From assembly GCF_035989285.1 (NCBI RefSeq), contig NZ_CP108513.1, positions 3,596,001 through 3,660,000 of the forward strand: a DNA stretch of 64,000 bases, read 5' to 3'. Below the pieces are notes generated by a model. It did no database searches. It was not told where the DNA came from and saw nothing but the letters and a program-made list of their open reading frames with translations. A program made the translations under genes and the position numbers. Shown here one piece after another: positions 25,564 to 37,794 of the stretch (its first letter is position 1; each line of letters starts with the position of its first letter). Source of the DNA: Streptomyces sp. NBC_01235. GTDB taxonomy: Bacteria; Actinomycetota; Actinomycetes; Streptomycetales; Streptomycetaceae.

Positions 25564-26817
25564 ATGACGATGCCGGCCTGTGCGATCGAGCCCACCGCGG
25601 CGGACGGGGAGACCCCCGAGACGCCCGTGGCCCCTGTGGCCCCCGAGGCCCCCGACTCTCTCGTCAGCAGCAGCGCCGGGCGTACGCCGCCGCATGCGGA
25701 CTGCGTGATCACGGCGGACGGCGCCTACGCCGCACGCCTCGCCCGGGCCGGCGACTCCTGGTTCCCGGAGCGCTGGACCCTGGACGGCCCCGAGCCGTAC
25801 GCCGTACCGCTGCCCTGCAACCAGCCCGAGGAGCCCGGCACGGAGGTGCAGCCGATGGCCGACGGCCGGGTCCTGATCCGGCGGCCGACCGACGGACGGC
25901 ACGCCTTCTCGCTGCTGTACCCGACCGGCCCCGGCACGGGCGAGCTGCCGCTGGGCGCCGTGGAGTGCCCGGACGCGGGCACTCGGCTGCGTCTGCTTCC
26001 CCCGGCCCCCTGCGGCGAACGGGCGTACGCCCTGGCCGTCGGCCGCTACACGACGACCCTGTGGCTGGTCGCGGGCGGCGCCTTCGGCCCCGAGCACCTC
26101 GCCGAGATCCCCGGCCGCTGCTCGGGCGGCGTCTGGCTGGACCGCACGGGCCGGATGCTCGCGCTGGACCGTGAGGTCGCCGGCCGGACCAAGGCGATCG
26201 TGGTGGACCTGGAGCGCGGCGGCGAGGTCTCACCGCTGCTTCAGATCTCCGCCGACAGCGACGACCGTCTGCTGCTCGCCGACCCCGACAGCGGCCTGCT
26301 GCTCATCGGCTCGGACGCCCCCTCGCCGGGCGAGACCCGCCTGGGCTGGGGGGTCCTCGGCAGCACGCTGCCGGTCCGCTTCCCGGAGTCCCTGCACCTG
26401 CCCGGCCGTGCCCTCACCCCCTTCGCGATCCAGCCGGGCCAGATGCTCGTGCCGGAGGCCTGCGCGGTGGCGCTCCGCATCGACGGCCCCTTCGGCACCT
26501 GGGTCGGCGTGTGGCGCCCGGCGGACCGCCGACTGCACCAACTCGCCGCCCCCACAGGCTGGTTGGCGGGCAGCGGGCTGTGGACACCGGCGGGCGTCCT
26601 GCGTCTGCCGTACGCCACGGAGGCGGAGCCCTGCGGGGTGGCCCCCCTGTCGGCGCCGATCACGGCCCCGCCCTCGCCCTCACCCTCGCCCGGTCCCTCC
26701 GAGGAAGCCGCGCCCCTCGAAGCACCGTCGGCGCACGAGGGATCGGCGTCCGCGCCTCTCGCCCCCCGCCCGATCCCCCTCCAACAAGCCCCCCTCGACA
26801 GCCTTGTAACGAAGTAG
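25564..26817 (+). CDS. Hypothetical beta-propeller-like protein
   Basis: A 417-residue protein with regular strand-turn repeats (CVITADGAYAARLARAGDSW, VQPMADGRVLIRRPTDGRHA, VWLDRTGRMLALDREVAGR, LLLADPDSGLLLIGS) that look like blades of a WD40/YVTN-type propeller. The first 35 residues and the last 60 are Pro/Ala/Ser-rich and probably disordered. There is no signal peptide. The ATG at 25564 follows GGAGGTGG. It is conserved-looking in codon use, but I cannot assign a function. Confidence 0.7.
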   Translation: MTMPACAIEPTAADGETPETPVAPVAPEAPDSLVSSSAGRTPPHADCVITADGAYAARLARAGDSWFPERWTLDGPEPYAVPLPCNQPEEPGTEVQPMADGRVLIRRPTDGRHAFSLLYPTGPGTGELPLGAVECPDAGTRLRLLPPAPCGERAYALAVGRYTTTLWLVAGGAFGPEHLAEIPGRCSGGVWLDRTGRMLALDREVAGRTKAIVVDLERGGEVSPLLQISADSDDRLLLADPDSGLLLIGSDAPSPGETRLGWGVLGSTLPVRFPESLHLPGRALTPFAIQPGQMLVPEACAVALRIDGPFGTWVGVWRPADRRLHQLAAPTGWLAGSGLWTPAGVLRLPYATEAEPCGVAPLSAPITAPPSPSPSPGPSEEAAPLEAPSAHEGSASAPLAPRPIPLQQAPLDSLVTK

Positions 26818-26914
26818 CTGCGGTTGGCGTGGCCGCCTGGATTCGCCACGCGGTGTGCTGGATAAAATCACCCGGCTGTAAAGAAAGATCATGTTGACGG
26901 GGTGAACTTTTCCG

Positions 26915-27097
26915 ATGAGCGACGCAACCACGATGCAGCCGCTGTCCGCCGACTCCCAGGAGACGGCCGGTCACGGCCGGCACCGGGGCCCGGTCTCGTC
27001 CCACGACGGCGACTCGGCCCCGCACGGCCGGCACCGCAAGCCGGCCGAGAACAGGTCCGAGAGCAGGTTCGAGGACAAGGCCGAAGCGGCTGCCTGA
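26915..27097 (+). CDS. Small hydrophilic protein (60 aa)
   Basis: A 60-residue, His/Arg/Glu-rich protein without hydrophobic segments, with two GHGRHRGPVSSHDGD / PHGRHRKPAENRSE-like halves. Its own terminator lies 22 bases downstream and AT-richer promoter-like DNA lies upstream (TGGATAAAATCACC near 26861, TTGACG at 26893), which supports a real gene. Function unknown. Confidence 0.6.
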   Translation: MSDATTMQPLSADSQETAGHGRHRGPVSSHDGDSAPHGRHRKPAENRSESRFEDKAEAAA

Positions 27098-27119
27098 GCA
27101 GTACCGCGGTACACCGAAG

Positions 27120-27147
27120 GGGGCTCCGGACATCCGGAGCCCCTTTT
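27120..27147 (+). terminator. Intrinsic terminator
   Basis: A perfect 10-bp stem (GGGGCTCCGG with CCGGAGCCCC) and ACAT loop, followed by TTTT. Confidence 0.95.
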
Positions 27148-27200
27148 GCATGCCCCCCGCCGCGTGGCCGCTGCGTGCCCGCTGCGTGACCGCGTCGGGC

Positions 27201-28211
27201 CTACCTCGTCCGCCTCTCCCCCTCCTCCCGCCGCAGCCCCAGCACCTCCGCCGCCGCGAACGTCTCCCCCTGCGGCCGGTCCGCGTAGTGCGGGGCGAGG
27301 ACGGCGTCGAGCTCGTCGTAGGTGAAGGCTTCCTGCTTGCTGTCGAACTTCGCCCGGACACGCGGCCGTTCTACGACGGCGACCATGCCGCCGTGCACGA
27401 CGAGCAGCTGCCCGTTGATCCGGGCGGCGGCCGGCGAGGCCAGGTAGCCGACCAGCGGGGCGACATGCTCGGGGGCGAGGGGGTCGAGGCCGCCCTCGGC
27501 CGGCTGCTCGAAGCCGGCGAAGACGTCCTCCGTCATCCGGGTGCGGGCGCGCGGACAGATGGCGTTGGCCGTCACCCCGTACTTGGCGAGCGCGAGCGCG
27601 GTGGACGTCGTCAGCCCGACGATTCCCCCCTTCGCCGCCGCGTAGTTGGGCTGCCCGGCCGAGCCCGCCAGGAACGCCTCCGACGAGGTGTTCACGATCC
27701 GCCCGTACACCGGCCCGCCCGCCGCCTTGGACCGCTCACGCCAGTGGGCGGCGGCGAAACGGGTCGTGTTGAAGTGACCTTTGAGGTGGACCCGGACCAC
27801 CGCGTCCCACTCCTCCTCGGCCATCGAGAAGACCATACGGTCGCGCAGGATGCCCGCGTTGTTGACCAGGACGTCCAGCTTGCCGAACTCCGCGACCGCC
27901 AACTCGACCAGCTGACGGGCCTGTTGGAAGTCCGAGACGTCCCCGGTGTGGGCGAGCGCGGTACCGCCGGCCGACCGGATCTCCTGCGCCACCTCCTCGG
28001 CGGGACCGGCCGACGCCTCGCCCGACCCGTCCCGCCCGGCCTGCCCGTAGTCGTTGACGACGACGGCCGCGCCCAGCCGGCCCAACTCCAGCGCCTCGGC
28101 CCGGCCGAGCCCGCGCCCGGCGCCGGTGACGATCGCCGTCAGCCCTTCGAGCGGCAGTGGAAGTGACCGTGACGTTGACGTTGACGTTGACGTTGATGAT
28201 GACGGTGACAT
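27201..28211 (-). CDS. SDR family 3-hydroxyacyl-CoA dehydrogenase, Hsd4A-like
   Basis: A 336-residue NAD-dependent short-chain dehydrogenase. TGAGRGLGRAEALEL near residue 28 binds NAD, DVLVNNAGILRD near 115 is the structural motif, and NTSSEAFLAGSAGQPNYAAA near 170 holds the Ser and Tyr of the catalytic triad with Lys after it. The extended C-terminal part is typical of the 17beta-HSD4/Hsd4A group that oxidises 3-hydroxyacyl-CoA side chains of steroids in mycobacteria. The N terminus carries a Ser-Thr repeat. It is third in an operon after a hydratase and an alcohol dehydrogenase. Confidence 0.85.
   Translation of the reverse strand: MSPSSSTSTSTSTSRSLPLPLEGLTAIVTGAGRGLGRAEALELGRLGAAVVVNDYGQAGRDGSGEASAGPAEEVAQEIRSAGGTALAHTGDVSDFQQARQLVELAVAEFGKLDVLVNNAGILRDRMVFSMAEEEWDAVVRVHLKGHFNTTRFAAAHWRERSKAAGGPVYGRIVNTSSEAFLAGSAGQPNYAAAKGGIVGLTTSTALALAKYGVTANAICPRARTRMTEDVFAGFEQPAEGGLDPLAPEHVAPLVGYLASPAAARINGQLLVVHGGMVAVVERPRVRAKFDSKQEAFTYDELDAVLAPHYADRPQGETFAAAEVLGLRREEGERRTR
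28171..28194. repeat. Hexanucleotide repeat at the start of the SDR gene
   Basis: Four perfect GACGTT units, flanked by near copies. They encode the Ser-Thr run at residues 5-14 of the SDR protein. Confidence 0.85.
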
Positions 28212-28226
28212 CCGGACGGCCGCCCC

Positions 28227-29303
28227 TCAGATCTCTATGCAGGTACGGAGCGCCGCCCCCGTACGCATCTGGTCCAGTGCCTCGTTGATCTCGGCGAGCG
28301 GCACGCGGTGGGTGATCAGGCCCGACAGGTCGATCCGGCCGGCCCGCCACAGGGCGATCGTCCGCTCGTAGGAGCTCAGGACGTCCCCGCCGCCGTACAT
28401 CGAGGGCAGGATCCGCTTCTCGTCGAAGAACAGCTCGAACATGTTGAGTTGCAGGTAGTCGTCCAGGGCGCCGGCACCGACGACGACGAGGGTGCCGCCG
28501 CGCCGGGTGTTCTCGTAAGCGGTGCGGGCGGTGGCGGAGCGGCCGACGACCTCGAAGACGTAGTCGAACCCCTCGCCGCCGGTGACCAGTTGCTTCGCGC
28601 CGGGCAGCTCTTCCGGCGAAACCGCCTTCGTGGCACCGAAGTTCAGCGCGGACTCCCGGCGTGAGGCGACCGGGTCCACGGCGACGATCTCGGCGGCGCC
28701 CCTGAGCCGTGCGCCCTGGATCGCGGAGATGCCGACGCCACCGCAGCCGATGACGGCGACCGACGAACCGGCCTCCACGTCCGCAGTGTTGAGCGCGGCG
28801 CCCAGGCCCGTCGTCACCCCGCAGCCGATGAGCGCGGCGATGTCGAAGGGGACGTCGTCGGGGATCGGGACCGCGCAGCCGGCGTCGACCACGACCTCCT
28901 CGGCGAAGGTTCCGGTGCCGGCCATGCCGAACAGGTCCCCGGCCGCACGGCGGAAGTTGGGCGTACCCGCGTTCATGAACCCGGCCAGGCACAGCTCGGT
29001 CTGGCCGCGCTTGCACGCGGGACACGCCCCGCAGGCCGGCAGCCAGCAGACGACGACCCGGTCGCCGGGCTTCACCCGGGTGACGCCCTCCCCCACCTCC
29101 AGGACCTCGCCCGCGCCCTCGTGACCCGGCACGAACGGCGCGGGCTGCGGCAGCACCCCGCTCATCGCGGACAGGTCCGAGTGGCACAGCCCCGTGGCCC
29201 GCACCCGGATCCTGACCCGTCCGGGGCCGAAGCCCACCGCCTCGACGTCGTCGAGGACCTCCAGCTTGTCCTGACCGATCTCGTGCAGTACGGCTGCGCG
29301 CAT
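28227..29303 (-). CDS. Zinc-dependent alcohol dehydrogenase (medium-chain, class III-like)
   Basis: A 358-residue NAD-dependent dehydrogenase. GLCHSDLSAMSG near 38 and PGHEGAGEVLEVG near 60 bind the catalytic zinc; the structural zinc cysteines are in ACGACPACKRGQTELC near 90-105. VAVIGCGGVGISAIQGARL near 185 binds NAD, followed by Asp in EIVAVDP, specifying NAD over NADP. The enzyme should oxidise a primary alcohol to an aldehyde. In this operon that could be the side-chain alcohol made by a sterol P450. It lies 29 bp after the hydratase and 15 bp before the SDR gene. Confidence 0.9.
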   Translation of the reverse strand: MRAAVLHEIGQDKLEVLDDVEAVGFGPGRVRIRVRATGLCHSDLSAMSGVLPQPAPFVPGHEGAGEVLEVGEGVTRVKPGDRVVVCWLPACGACPACKRGQTELCLAGFMNAGTPNFRRAAGDLFGMAGTGTFAEEVVVDAGCAVPIPDDVPFDIAALIGCGVTTGLGAALNTADVEAGSSVAVIGCGGVGISAIQGARLRGAAEIVAVDPVASRRESALNFGATKAVSPEELPGAKQLVTGGEGFDYVFEVVGRSATARTAYENTRRGGTLVVVGAGALDDYLQLNMFELFFDEKRILPSMYGGGDVLSSYERTIALWRAGRIDLSGLITHRVPLAEINEALDQMRTGAALRTCIEI

Positions 29304-29332
29304 GGTGCGGCTCCCCTCAGGTCATCCAGGGT

Positions 29333-30190
29333 TCAGGAGTGTTCGACGATCGTGTCGGCGAGGACGGGCGCGTCGTCCCGCTCGAGGGCGCTCACGGCCA
29401 CCCGCACCCCGCCCTCCCCGCGCCACATCCGGATGCGCAGGGTCTCGCCGGGATACACGACTCCGGCGAACCGCGTGGCGTACGACCGCACCCGGGTCAC
29501 GTCGCCGTCGAGCAGGGTGTCGACGACCGCCTTGAGGGTGATCCCGTAGGTGCACAGGCCGTGCAGGATGGGCCGCTCGAACCCGGCGAGTTTCGCGAAC
29601 TCGGGGTCGGCGTGCAGCGGGTTGTAGTCGCCGGAGAGACGGTAGAGCAGGGCCTGGTCCTCGCGGACGCCCCGCTCGACCACCTTGTCGGGCTCGCCGA
29701 CGGGCGGTTCGAGTCGGGCGGACGGGCCCCGGTCGCCGCCCCAGCCGCCTTCGCCCCGGACGAAGATCTGGGCGTCGTTGGTCCACAGCGGCCCGTCCGC
29801 GTCCGCGACCTCGGTACGCATGACGAGAAGGGCGGCCTTGCCCTTGTCGTACACGGCGGCGATGCGCCCGGTGGCGGTCGCCCGGCCCTCCGCCGGGAGG
29901 GGACGGTGGATCTCCAGGCGCTGTCCGCCGTGCAGGACACGGGCGAGGTCGACGTCGATTCCGGGCATGGACAGTCCGCTGATCACACCGGGTGAGCCGG
30001 CGCCCGCGACGGTGGCGAAGCTCGGCAGCACGTGCAGCCGGGACTCCAGGGTGTAGCGCAGCTCGTCGGGATCGGTCGCGGGGATGCCGGCGCCGATGCC
30101 GAGGTGGTAGAGCTGGACCTCCTTGCGGGTCCAGGAGATCTCGCCGGAGCGGGGTGCTGCGGCGAGCGCCTTGGCTGCGTCGATGGGCAT
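29333..30190 (-). CDS. Enoyl-CoA hydratase, MaoC/hydratase-2 type, Hsd4B-like
   Basis: A 285-residue double hot-dog hydratase. The second half has the hydratase-2 motif: GDYNPLHADPEFAKLAGFER followed by ILHGLCTYG, with catalytic Asp and His. The N-terminal hot-dog (EVQLYHLGIGAG, then VLPSFATVAGAG) and the GEGGWGGDRGPSA insert closely resemble, from memory, mycobacterial Rv3538 (Hsd4B), which hydrates unsaturated sterol side-chain CoA thioesters. It is first in an operon with the ADH and Hsd4A-like SDR. A KstR-type site lies 110 bp upstream. Confidence 0.88.
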   Translation of the reverse strand: MPIDAAKALAAAPRSGEISWTRKEVQLYHLGIGAGIPATDPDELRYTLESRLHVLPSFATVAGAGSPGVISGLSMPGIDVDLARVLHGGQRLEIHRPLPAEGRATATGRIAAVYDKGKAALLVMRTEVADADGPLWTNDAQIFVRGEGGWGGDRGPSARLEPPVGEPDKVVERGVREDQALLYRLSGDYNPLHADPEFAKLAGFERPILHGLCTYGITLKAVVDTLLDGDVTRVRSYATRFAGVVYPGETLRIRMWRGEGGVRVAVSALERDDAPVLADTIVEHS

Positions 30191-30299
30191 GAAGCTCCTG
30201 GTTGCTCGGGTCGATCGGATCGCTCAGAGACCTCGGCACGGCCGTCCGCACCGATCGGCCGCACCGAGGTCGTGACGGGGCCGCGGAACCCGCCCGCTC

Positions 30300-30313
30300 T
30301 AGAACGCGTTCCA
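30300..30313. promoter_or_regulatory. KstR-type operator A
   Basis: TAGAACGCGTTCCA matches the mycobacterial KstR consensus TNNAACNNGTTNNA at every fixed position. It lies upstream of the Hsd4B-ADH-Hsd4A-like operon. Confidence 0.75.
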
Positions 30314-30375
30314 GTGCGGCGACCCCCTGTATAGCCCAGGCCTCGGGACTTGTGAAGACACCTGACCGGCGATAC

Positions 30376-30390
30376 CTGACGGCACGTCAG
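30376..30390. promoter_or_regulatory. Shared motif II, copy E
   Basis: CTGACG-GCA-CGTCAG, a perfect palindrome flanked by GATAC on the left and AAAC on the right. Related copies lie at 43830, 51693 and 62320. Confidence 0.65.
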
Positions 30391-30539
30391 AAACGCCTGC
30401 GATCGGCCACCGATGACATTTGTCCTGGCCGGGTGCGTACTTCCGGCTCTGCCGCGGGCGGGCCCGGACCCGTAGCGTCGAGGACAGCCACACCGCCGTG
30501 GAGCGGTGGGTACGCAGGAAGGGAACGGGGGACGGGAAC

Positions 30540-32078
30540 ATGAAGAGGTCGTTCGAGGAATGGCGGCGCGCACGGGCGTGCCGCCGGGAGGCCTGGCGCT
30601 CGGCATTCCGGGATGCGCGGGAGCGGCGCCGGTACTGGCAGGACGACAAGCAGCGCCTCAAGGCCGAGTACCGGGCCGCCCGCAAGGCCGGGCACCCGGG
30701 CGGGCACCGGGCGGGACAGGTCCCCGAGGACCCGGGCCCGCCTTCCAACGGCTTCTCCCTGATGCCATGGCTGCTGATGGGGATGGGCGCCATCTCCAAC
30801 CTCTTCCACGGCGAGACGCCGAACCCGTGGATCGGCGGCCTCGGACTGCTGACGTTCAACTCGCTCTACATCTACGTCACCTTCCGCGCCTTCGTGAAGG
30901 AGGCCCGCGAGGCCGCTTCCACGCGGGTGGCGCTGGCGCTGATGGGCCTGGTGACCTGCGGTCTCGCCCTTGCCTACGGCGACAACTGGCTGCTGTTCTT
31001 CCCGCTGCTGGGCCTCGCGACGGGCGCGGTCCTGCGCGGCCCCCGGCTGGGCGCCGTCGGTATCGCCGTGGCCGTCCTGGCGGGGGTGGTCTCCTGCGTC
31101 CACGACGGTTGGGACGGACTGACCATCGCCTACGCCACCTGGATCTCGACGATGGTGACGGCCGCGATCCTCTCCCTCTCCGAGGCCGTACGGGAGCTGC
31201 GCGCCGCCCGCGAGGAGCTGGCCCGCCGGGCCGTGGAGGAGGAGCGGCTGCGCTTCTCCCGCGATCTGCACGACCTGCTCGGCCACACGCTCTCGGTGAT
31301 CGTGGTGAAGTCGGAGGCGGCCAGGCGGCTGGCGCCGCGCGACATGGACGCGGCTCTCTCCCAGGTCACGGACATCGAGGCGGTGGGCCGCCAAGCGCTG
31401 ACCGAGATCCGGGAGGCGGTCACCGGCTACCGCGAGGGCAGCCTGGCCACCGAGCTGGACCGGGCCCGCTCGGCCCTGACGGCGGCGGGCGTCGAAGCGT
31501 CGGTGAGCCGGTCCGGGCCGCCGCCCGAGCCGCAGACCGCGGCCCTGCTGGGCTGGGTGGTGCGCGAGGCGGTCACCAACGTCGTCCGGCACAGCGGCGC
31601 GACCCGCTGTCGGATCACCGTGTCGGGCGCCCCGGAGCGGGTCCGGCTGACGGTGACGGACAACGGCAACGGCGGCAGCGACAGCCGCAGCAGCGGCAAC
31701 GGCAACGGCAACGGCAATGGCAGTGACCCGGATGCCGACGACTGCTGCGTGCCCGGCGGTGGCACCGGCCTGACCGGCCTGCGCGAACGCCTCGCGACGG
31801 CGGGCGGCTCGCTGACGGCGGGCCCGGAACCGCGCGGCGGCTTCACGGTCACGGCGGAACTGCCCGTGGAACTCCTGACGCACGCACACACGGCCGGGGG
31901 CGGGGACGGACACAGGGACGGGCACGGGGGCTGGGGTCGGGGCGAGGGCGGGGACGCGATGCGGACGTCTGCGGCACCGAAGCCCCCGGCACCGGCGTCC
32001 GCGGCACCGAAGCCCCCGGCGGGGAAGCCCACGGACAGTGCTCCCTCCGTGGCCGCCGGCCCTAACCTTGTGCCGTGA
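30540..32078 (+). CDS. Sensor histidine kinase (NarX/DesK-like, HisKA_3)
   Basis: A 512-residue kinase. A charged 60-residue N-terminal tail is followed by six hydrophobic segments (about 80-215). The HisKA_3 phospho-acceptor is in LRFSRDLHDLLGHTLSVIVV near 238, with the His in DLHDLLGH. The ATPase has REAVTNVVRHSGATR (N box) near 342, VTDNGNGG and GTGLTGLRERL. An acid/Gly repeat (GNGNGNGNGS) interrupts the ATP lid. The ATG at 30540 follows GGGGGACGGG. The stop overlaps the response regulator GTG by four bases. Confidence 0.92.
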   Translation: MKRSFEEWRRARACRREAWRSAFRDARERRRYWQDDKQRLKAEYRAARKAGHPGGHRAGQVPEDPGPPSNGFSLMPWLLMGMGAISNLFHGETPNPWIGGLGLLTFNSLYIYVTFRAFVKEAREAASTRVALALMGLVTCGLALAYGDNWLLFFPLLGLATGAVLRGPRLGAVGIAVAVLAGVVSCVHDGWDGLTIAYATWISTMVTAAILSLSEAVRELRAAREELARRAVEEERLRFSRDLHDLLGHTLSVIVVKSEAARRLAPRDMDAALSQVTDIEAVGRQALTEIREAVTGYREGSLATELDRARSALTAAGVEASVSRSGPPPEPQTAALLGWVVREAVTNVVRHSGATRCRITVSGAPERVRLTVTDNGNGGSDSRSSGNGNGNGNGSDPDADDCCVPGGGTGLTGLRERLATAGGSLTAGPEPRGGFTVTAELPVELLTHAHTAGGGDGHRDGHGGWGRGEGGDAMRTSAAPKPPAPASAAPKPPAGKPTDSAPSVAAGPNLVP

Positions 32079-32740
32079 CCGAGATGCCGGGTTGGCCCGT
32101 GAACGAGATGCCCCGCGACCACCGCCCCACCAAGTCCATCAGGGTGCTGCTCGCGGAGGACCAGGGCATGATGCGCGGCGCGCTGGCCCTGCTGCTGGGG
32201 CTGGAGGCCGACATCGAGGTGGTCGCGCAGGTCGGGACCGGGGACGAGATCGTGGACGCGGCCCTCCTGCACCGCCCCGACGTCGCGCTCCTCGACATCG
32301 AACTCCCCGGCATCAGTGGCCTGGACGCCGCCGCCGAGCTGCGCGAGCAGGCGCCCGACTGCCGGGTGCTGATCCTGACCACGTTCGGCCGGCCCGGCTA
32401 CCTTCGCCGGGCCATGGAGGCCGGGGCCTCGGGCTTCCTGGTCAAGGACGGCCCGGTGGAGGAACTGGCGGCGTCGATCCGCCGGGTGCTGGCCGGCGAG
32501 ACGGTCGTGGACCCGGCACTGGCCGCGGCCGCCCTCGGCGCCGGCCCGAACCCGCTCACCGCCCGCGAGTGCGACGTCCTGAAGGCCTCCGTCGACGGTG
32601 CGACGGTCGCCGACATCGCCGCCAGGCTGCACCTCTCGGAGTCCACGGTCCGCAACTACCTCTCCTCCGCGATCGGCAAGACGGGCACCCGCAACCGGAT
32701 GGAGGCGATGCGGGAGGCACGACAGCAGGGCTGGCTGTAG
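32075..32740 (+). CDS. Response regulator, NarL/FixJ family
   Basis: A 221-residue regulator. Receiver domain: VLLAEDQGMMRGAL (acidic pair), VALLDIELPGISGLDAAAEL with the phospho-acceptor Asp near 70, LILTTFGRPGYL, and LVKDGP with the Lys. The C-terminal LuxR-type helix-turn-helix reads LTARECDVLKASVDGATVAD and onward. It is coupled (GTGA) to the histidine kinase and is its cognate partner. The target genes are not evident. Confidence 0.93.
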   Translation: MTEMPGWPVNEMPRDHRPTKSIRVLLAEDQGMMRGALALLLGLEADIEVVAQVGTGDEIVDAALLHRPDVALLDIELPGISGLDAAAELREQAPDCRVLILTTFGRPGYLRRAMEAGASGFLVKDGPVEELAASIRRVLAGETVVDPALAAAALGAGPNPLTARECDVLKASVDGATVADIAARLHLSESTVRNYLSSAIGKTGTRNRMEAMREARQQGWL

Positions 32741-32800
32741 CCGGCCGTTGAAGGCAAGGCCTGCTGCGGCGGACCGGAACGGGGGTGGCATAGTGCCGGG

Positions 32801-34267
32801 ATGCCCTTACCGATATCGGTCCTCCGGCGCCCGGCCGCCCTGGCGGCAGCTCTCGCCGCCGTGTTCGCGCCGGCGACGGCACCCGCCGCGGCCGACGGCT
32901 CCGGCCAGGTCGTGATGCGGTTCGAGACCGCGAAGACCTTCGTCATGTACAACGCCGACGAGGGGGCCAAGGCGTCGAACGACAACTTCGTCGTGCCCGT
33001 CTTCGTCGAGCCGAGCAAGGGCGGCGAACCGGCCCGCAACGTCAGGGTCGTCGTGGACGCGTCGGGGCTTCAGGGCGTCGCCCGGCTCGGTGACAAGGAC
33101 ATGTGCAAGGCCGAGGGACCGATCTACACCTGCGAATACGGCGACCTGCAGAACGGCGACGGCGAGAGCTACCAACCCCTCGCCATACTCGGCGTGGACG
33201 GCGCCGAGCCGGGCGACAGCGGGACGGTGACGTACACCGCCACCGCCGACAACGCGGCCCCGATCACCGGCACCACCCGGATGACCGTCGGCGGTCCGAC
33301 GCTCTCCGCACCCGGACAGGAGAAGGGCGTGAGCGGCCTCGCACCGGGGAAGCCCGCGAACGTGACCGCCCGGTTGGCCAACAACACACGTTTCCCCACG
33401 AAGCAGGGCGTCGCCCTCCAGGTCGACGTGTCGGAGGGGCTGAAGCTGACTGCCCGGCACAGCAACTGTTTCTACGCGGGGCCCACGCCCACCTCGGCGT
33501 GGTGCACGTTCCCCACGAAGGCCGCGGCGGGCGCCGCGTACCGCACGAGCGCCCCGCTGGTCTACACGGTCACCGCGCCCAAGAGGCTGAGCGGCGAGGT
33601 GACCTACACCTGGTCGTCGCCCCCGTCCCGCCCCGCCGACCACACCGTGCGCGGCACGGGCGCCCCGCTCACCCTTGTCCGCACCGCCGGCCGGCCCTTC
33701 GACGACAGCCACGGCAGGGTCGGGATCACCACCACCGTGCAGGCCGACTACCGTCCGGTCACCGCGAGCGTGCGGGGCCGGGTCGGCGACACGGTGAAGG
33801 TGCGGCTCGGGGTGCGCGACCTCGGCCCCGGCCGCATCGAGGGGGACGAGGATCTGGGCCGCTTCGAGGTGGTCCCGCCGGAGGGCACCACGGTCACCTC
33901 CATCCCGTACAGCTTCGAGGGGGACGACTCGAAGTGGGCCTGCAGCCGGCCCGAGAAGGCGGGCGGGGCGTTCGTCTGCGAGATCGGTCACGCCCCGTTC
34001 CACGACGTGCGGCACGACGACGGTACGACCGCCATCGCCTTCCGCATCCGCATCGACCGGCAGGTCCCGGGCGCGAAGGGCACCATCCGCACGTACAACC
34101 CGTTCGACCGCACGCCCGGCAACGATGTCGCCTCCATCCCGCTGGAGGCGTCCCCGGCCCCGCTGTACCGGTCCGTCCTGCGACCCGCCGTGCTGGTGCC
34201 GGCGGCACTCGTCATCGCGGCGGCGGTCGTCGTGTACCGCCGTCGCCGCCGCTCGAAACCGGCCTGA
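32801..34267 (+). CDS. Secreted, membrane-anchored hypothetical protein
   Basis: A 488-residue protein with a signal peptide (RRPAALAAALAAVFAPATAP, cleavage near residue 30), a long beta-rich extracellular part with at least three immunoglobulin-like stretches (VVVDASGLQGVARL, VTARLANNTRFPTK, GDTVKVRLGVRDLG), paired cysteines, and a C-terminal membrane helix followed by RRRRRSKPA. This makes it a type I surface protein. The repeated beta domains look like CARDB/DUF11-type cell-wall domains. No catalytic motif is seen. Confidence 0.75.
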   Translation: MPLPISVLRRPAALAAALAAVFAPATAPAAADGSGQVVMRFETAKTFVMYNADEGAKASNDNFVVPVFVEPSKGGEPARNVRVVVDASGLQGVARLGDKDMCKAEGPIYTCEYGDLQNGDGESYQPLAILGVDGAEPGDSGTVTYTATADNAAPITGTTRMTVGGPTLSAPGQEKGVSGLAPGKPANVTARLANNTRFPTKQGVALQVDVSEGLKLTARHSNCFYAGPTPTSAWCTFPTKAAAGAAYRTSAPLVYTVTAPKRLSGEVTYTWSSPPSRPADHTVRGTGAPLTLVRTAGRPFDDSHGRVGITTTVQADYRPVTASVRGRVGDTVKVRLGVRDLGPGRIEGDEDLGRFEVVPPEGTTVTSIPYSFEGDDSKWACSRPEKAGGAFVCEIGHAPFHDVRHDDGTTAIAFRIRIDRQVPGAKGTIRTYNPFDRTPGNDVASIPLEASPAPLYRSVLRPAVLVPAALVIAAAVVVYRRRRRSKPA

Positions 34268-34285
34268 GTTCTTGGACGACGCTGC

Positions 34286-37641
<3,356 letters not shown>

Positions 37642-37660
37642 CTGGAGAGGGTAGCTGGCG

Positions 37661-37772
37661 CGAACACCGGTCGACACGAACGCCGATCGGCACGAACACG
37701 TTTGACACGAACGCCGTTCGCTCCGTAGCGTCACCACTCTCGACGAACAACGTTCGCGACGAACACCGTTCG
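37661..37772. promoter_or_regulatory. Array of six operator-like palindromes
   Basis: Consensus CGAACnnCGTTCG. Copies start at 37661, 37677, 37693, 37708, 37744 and 37760, so most are 15-16 bp apart. The copies at 37708, 37744 and 37760 are perfect 13-bp palindromes. The 23-bp gap between copies four and five (37721-37743) may hold a promoter. It fills the space between the TetR and NmrA-like genes. Confidence 0.8.
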
Positions 37773-37794
37773 CGCCTCATCGAAAGAAACCGTC

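Larger units (their letters stand above)
30191..30539. other. Divergent intergenic region, hydratase operon / histidine kinase
   Basis: 349 bases without a gene. It contains the KstR-type site at 30300 and the second shared motif at 30376; the histidine-kinase promoter must lie to the right of these. Confidence 0.7.
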
